Source: Thermoplasmata archaeon (GTDB lineage: Archaea > Thermoplasmatota > Thermoplasmata > Lutacidiplasmatales > UBA184). From it: a DNA stretch of 5,289 bases. Below are positions 4,731-5,289 of this stretch, piece by piece; position 1 is the first letter of the stretch; every line of letters begins with the position of its first letter. The notes beneath the pieces were generated by a model. That model searched no databases. It was given only the letters and a program-made list of their open reading frames with translations, and was not told the origin of the DNA. The translations under genes were made by a program, and so were the position numbers. The DNA lies in NCBI GenBank assembly GCA_030043835.1, contig JASHWY010000206.1, positions 1 through 5,289 of the forward strand, read 5' to 3'.

Positions 4731-5289
4731 TTACCCTCCCTCGGGGAGACCGCCCTTCAAGTGGGGTGCCATGAGGATCCCGATCGGGGTAAGCTCCATC
4801 ACGTACTGAGCCCGCGAATGGGCCGTCCCCCGCATCTTCACGACCTGAAGGACGCGAAGGATGTCGCCCTGCCGCCGAGTATTCCAGAGCAGGATGACAC
4901 CGTCGACGATCGCCTCCTCCACGCCGTGGAGGGAGTAGCGGCCGGGGGTCGGACTCACCTCCGAGACGAGGAGGGCGGTGCACCCCTCCTGCGAGAGCGC
5001 CTGGCCGAGGCGGAGCATGAAGTCCCGGATACGCTCATCCCGCCGGATTCGGTAACCGACGCTCGTGAGACTATCCAGGACGAGGCGTTTCACCCCCAAG
5101 GAGCGTACCACGTCGCGGATCGTCCGGATCAGAATGTCGATCTCGTCGGGCAGGAGCTCCTCGTGCTCGAGGCCGAGCCGGTCGTACACGGACGGGAGGT
5201 CGACGAAAACGAGGGAGCCGTCGAGCACGAGGTCCGATCGGAAGAACTCGAACGTGGAGAGGTTCTGCATCAGTTTGTCGGACGCCTCG
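4731..5289 (-). CDS. KaiC-family RecA-like ATPase, C-terminal part (5' end beyond window)
   Basis: The frame is open to the window edge; 185 codons and TAA are visible. An internal Met at 5270 is preceded in frame by EASDKL, so it is probably not the start: KaiC proteins carry the P-loop about 100 residues earlier, which would lie outside. Visible landmarks are GSLVFVDL, the Walker B strand VKRLVLDSLTSVG (Asp72 of the visible part), EGCTALLVSEVSP, AIVDGVILLW, and VVKMRGTAHSRAQYVMEL followed by TPIGILM. The KMRG with His after it is a signature of KaiC-type domains, and the DGVI strand is also typical. KaiC-like proteins form hexamers or filaments and bind ATP; the archaeal ones are linked to signalling and to partners such as GvpD or FlaH/ArlH, but no specific role is visible here. 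It heads, or is part of, the three-gene cluster. Whether its P-loop is intact cannot be seen. Confidence 0.85.
   Translation of the reverse strand, partial: EASDKLMQNLSTFEFFRSDLVLDGSLVFVDLPSVYDRLGLEHEELLPDEIDILIRTIRDVVRSLGVKRLVLDSLTSVGYRIRRDERIRDFMLRLGQALSQEGCTALLVSEVSPTPGRYSLHGVEEAIVDGVILLWNTRRQGDILRVLQVVKMRGTAHSRAQYVMELTPIGILMAPHLKGGLPEGG

Noticed and set aside
1..5289. CRISPR array, tRNA or rRNA genes, transposase or integrase genes, attachment sites
   Set aside because: No regularly spaced repeats, no tRNA arm pattern, and no mobile-element proteins were seen; genes fill almost all of the window.

Overview
The window is a GC-rich, gene-dense piece of an archaeal chromosome. The archaeal assignment rests on the C-terminus of ribosomal protein L15e (a protein of archaea and eukaryotes), a GINS replication subunit, a small archaeal-type Toprim protein, a PbaB-type proteasome chaperone and KaiC-family RecA-fold proteins. 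TATA/BRE-like elements lie in front of two transcription units. The high GC, the run of KaiC-like genes and frequent GTG starts would suit an uncultured Thermoplasmatota lineage, but that placement is inference. Four starts are preceded by GGAG(G) at 8-9 nt spacing, so Shine-Dalgarno initiation seems to be used here.

Layout. Positions 1-138 (+) hold the last 45 codons of L15e, read in a frame that has no start codon inside the window. It converges on, and overlaps by 11 bp, a Toprim-domain gene on the minus strand (128-598). A 105-bp divergent intergenic region (599-703) with one TATA-like element leads to a GINS subunit of the Gins51 type (704-1366, +). The end of that gene overlaps by 8 bp the end of a leftward pair. 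The pair is a PbaB/PAC2-family proteasome assembly chaperone (2524-3312, -), then, 22 bp downstream, a MidA/NDUFAF7-family (COG1565) SAM methyltransferase (1359-2501, -). The pair has its own candidate promoter in the 86-bp gap 3313-3398, where a perfect 7-bp inverted repeat covers the Shine-Dalgarno sequence of the chaperone gene.

Upstream, also leftward, is a tight cluster of three RecA/KaiC-fold genes with gaps of only 4 and 2 bp. The first (4731 to beyond 5289) is truncated by the window edge; it has a Walker B-type strand and the KaiC KMRG signature. The second (4145-4726) has no recognisable P-loop. The third (3399-4142) has a P-loop frame in which the catalytic Lys and Ser/Thr are replaced by Ala-Pro. 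This looks like one potentially active KaiC-like ATPase co-translated with two paralogues that have lost nucleotide-binding residues. It is the most unusual feature of the window.

The left part is therefore informational (ribosome, Toprim, replication), the middle pairs proteasome assembly with protein methylation, and the right is a KaiC-type module of unknown purpose. Apart from tight spacing, nothing in the sequence ties the three parts into one pathway.
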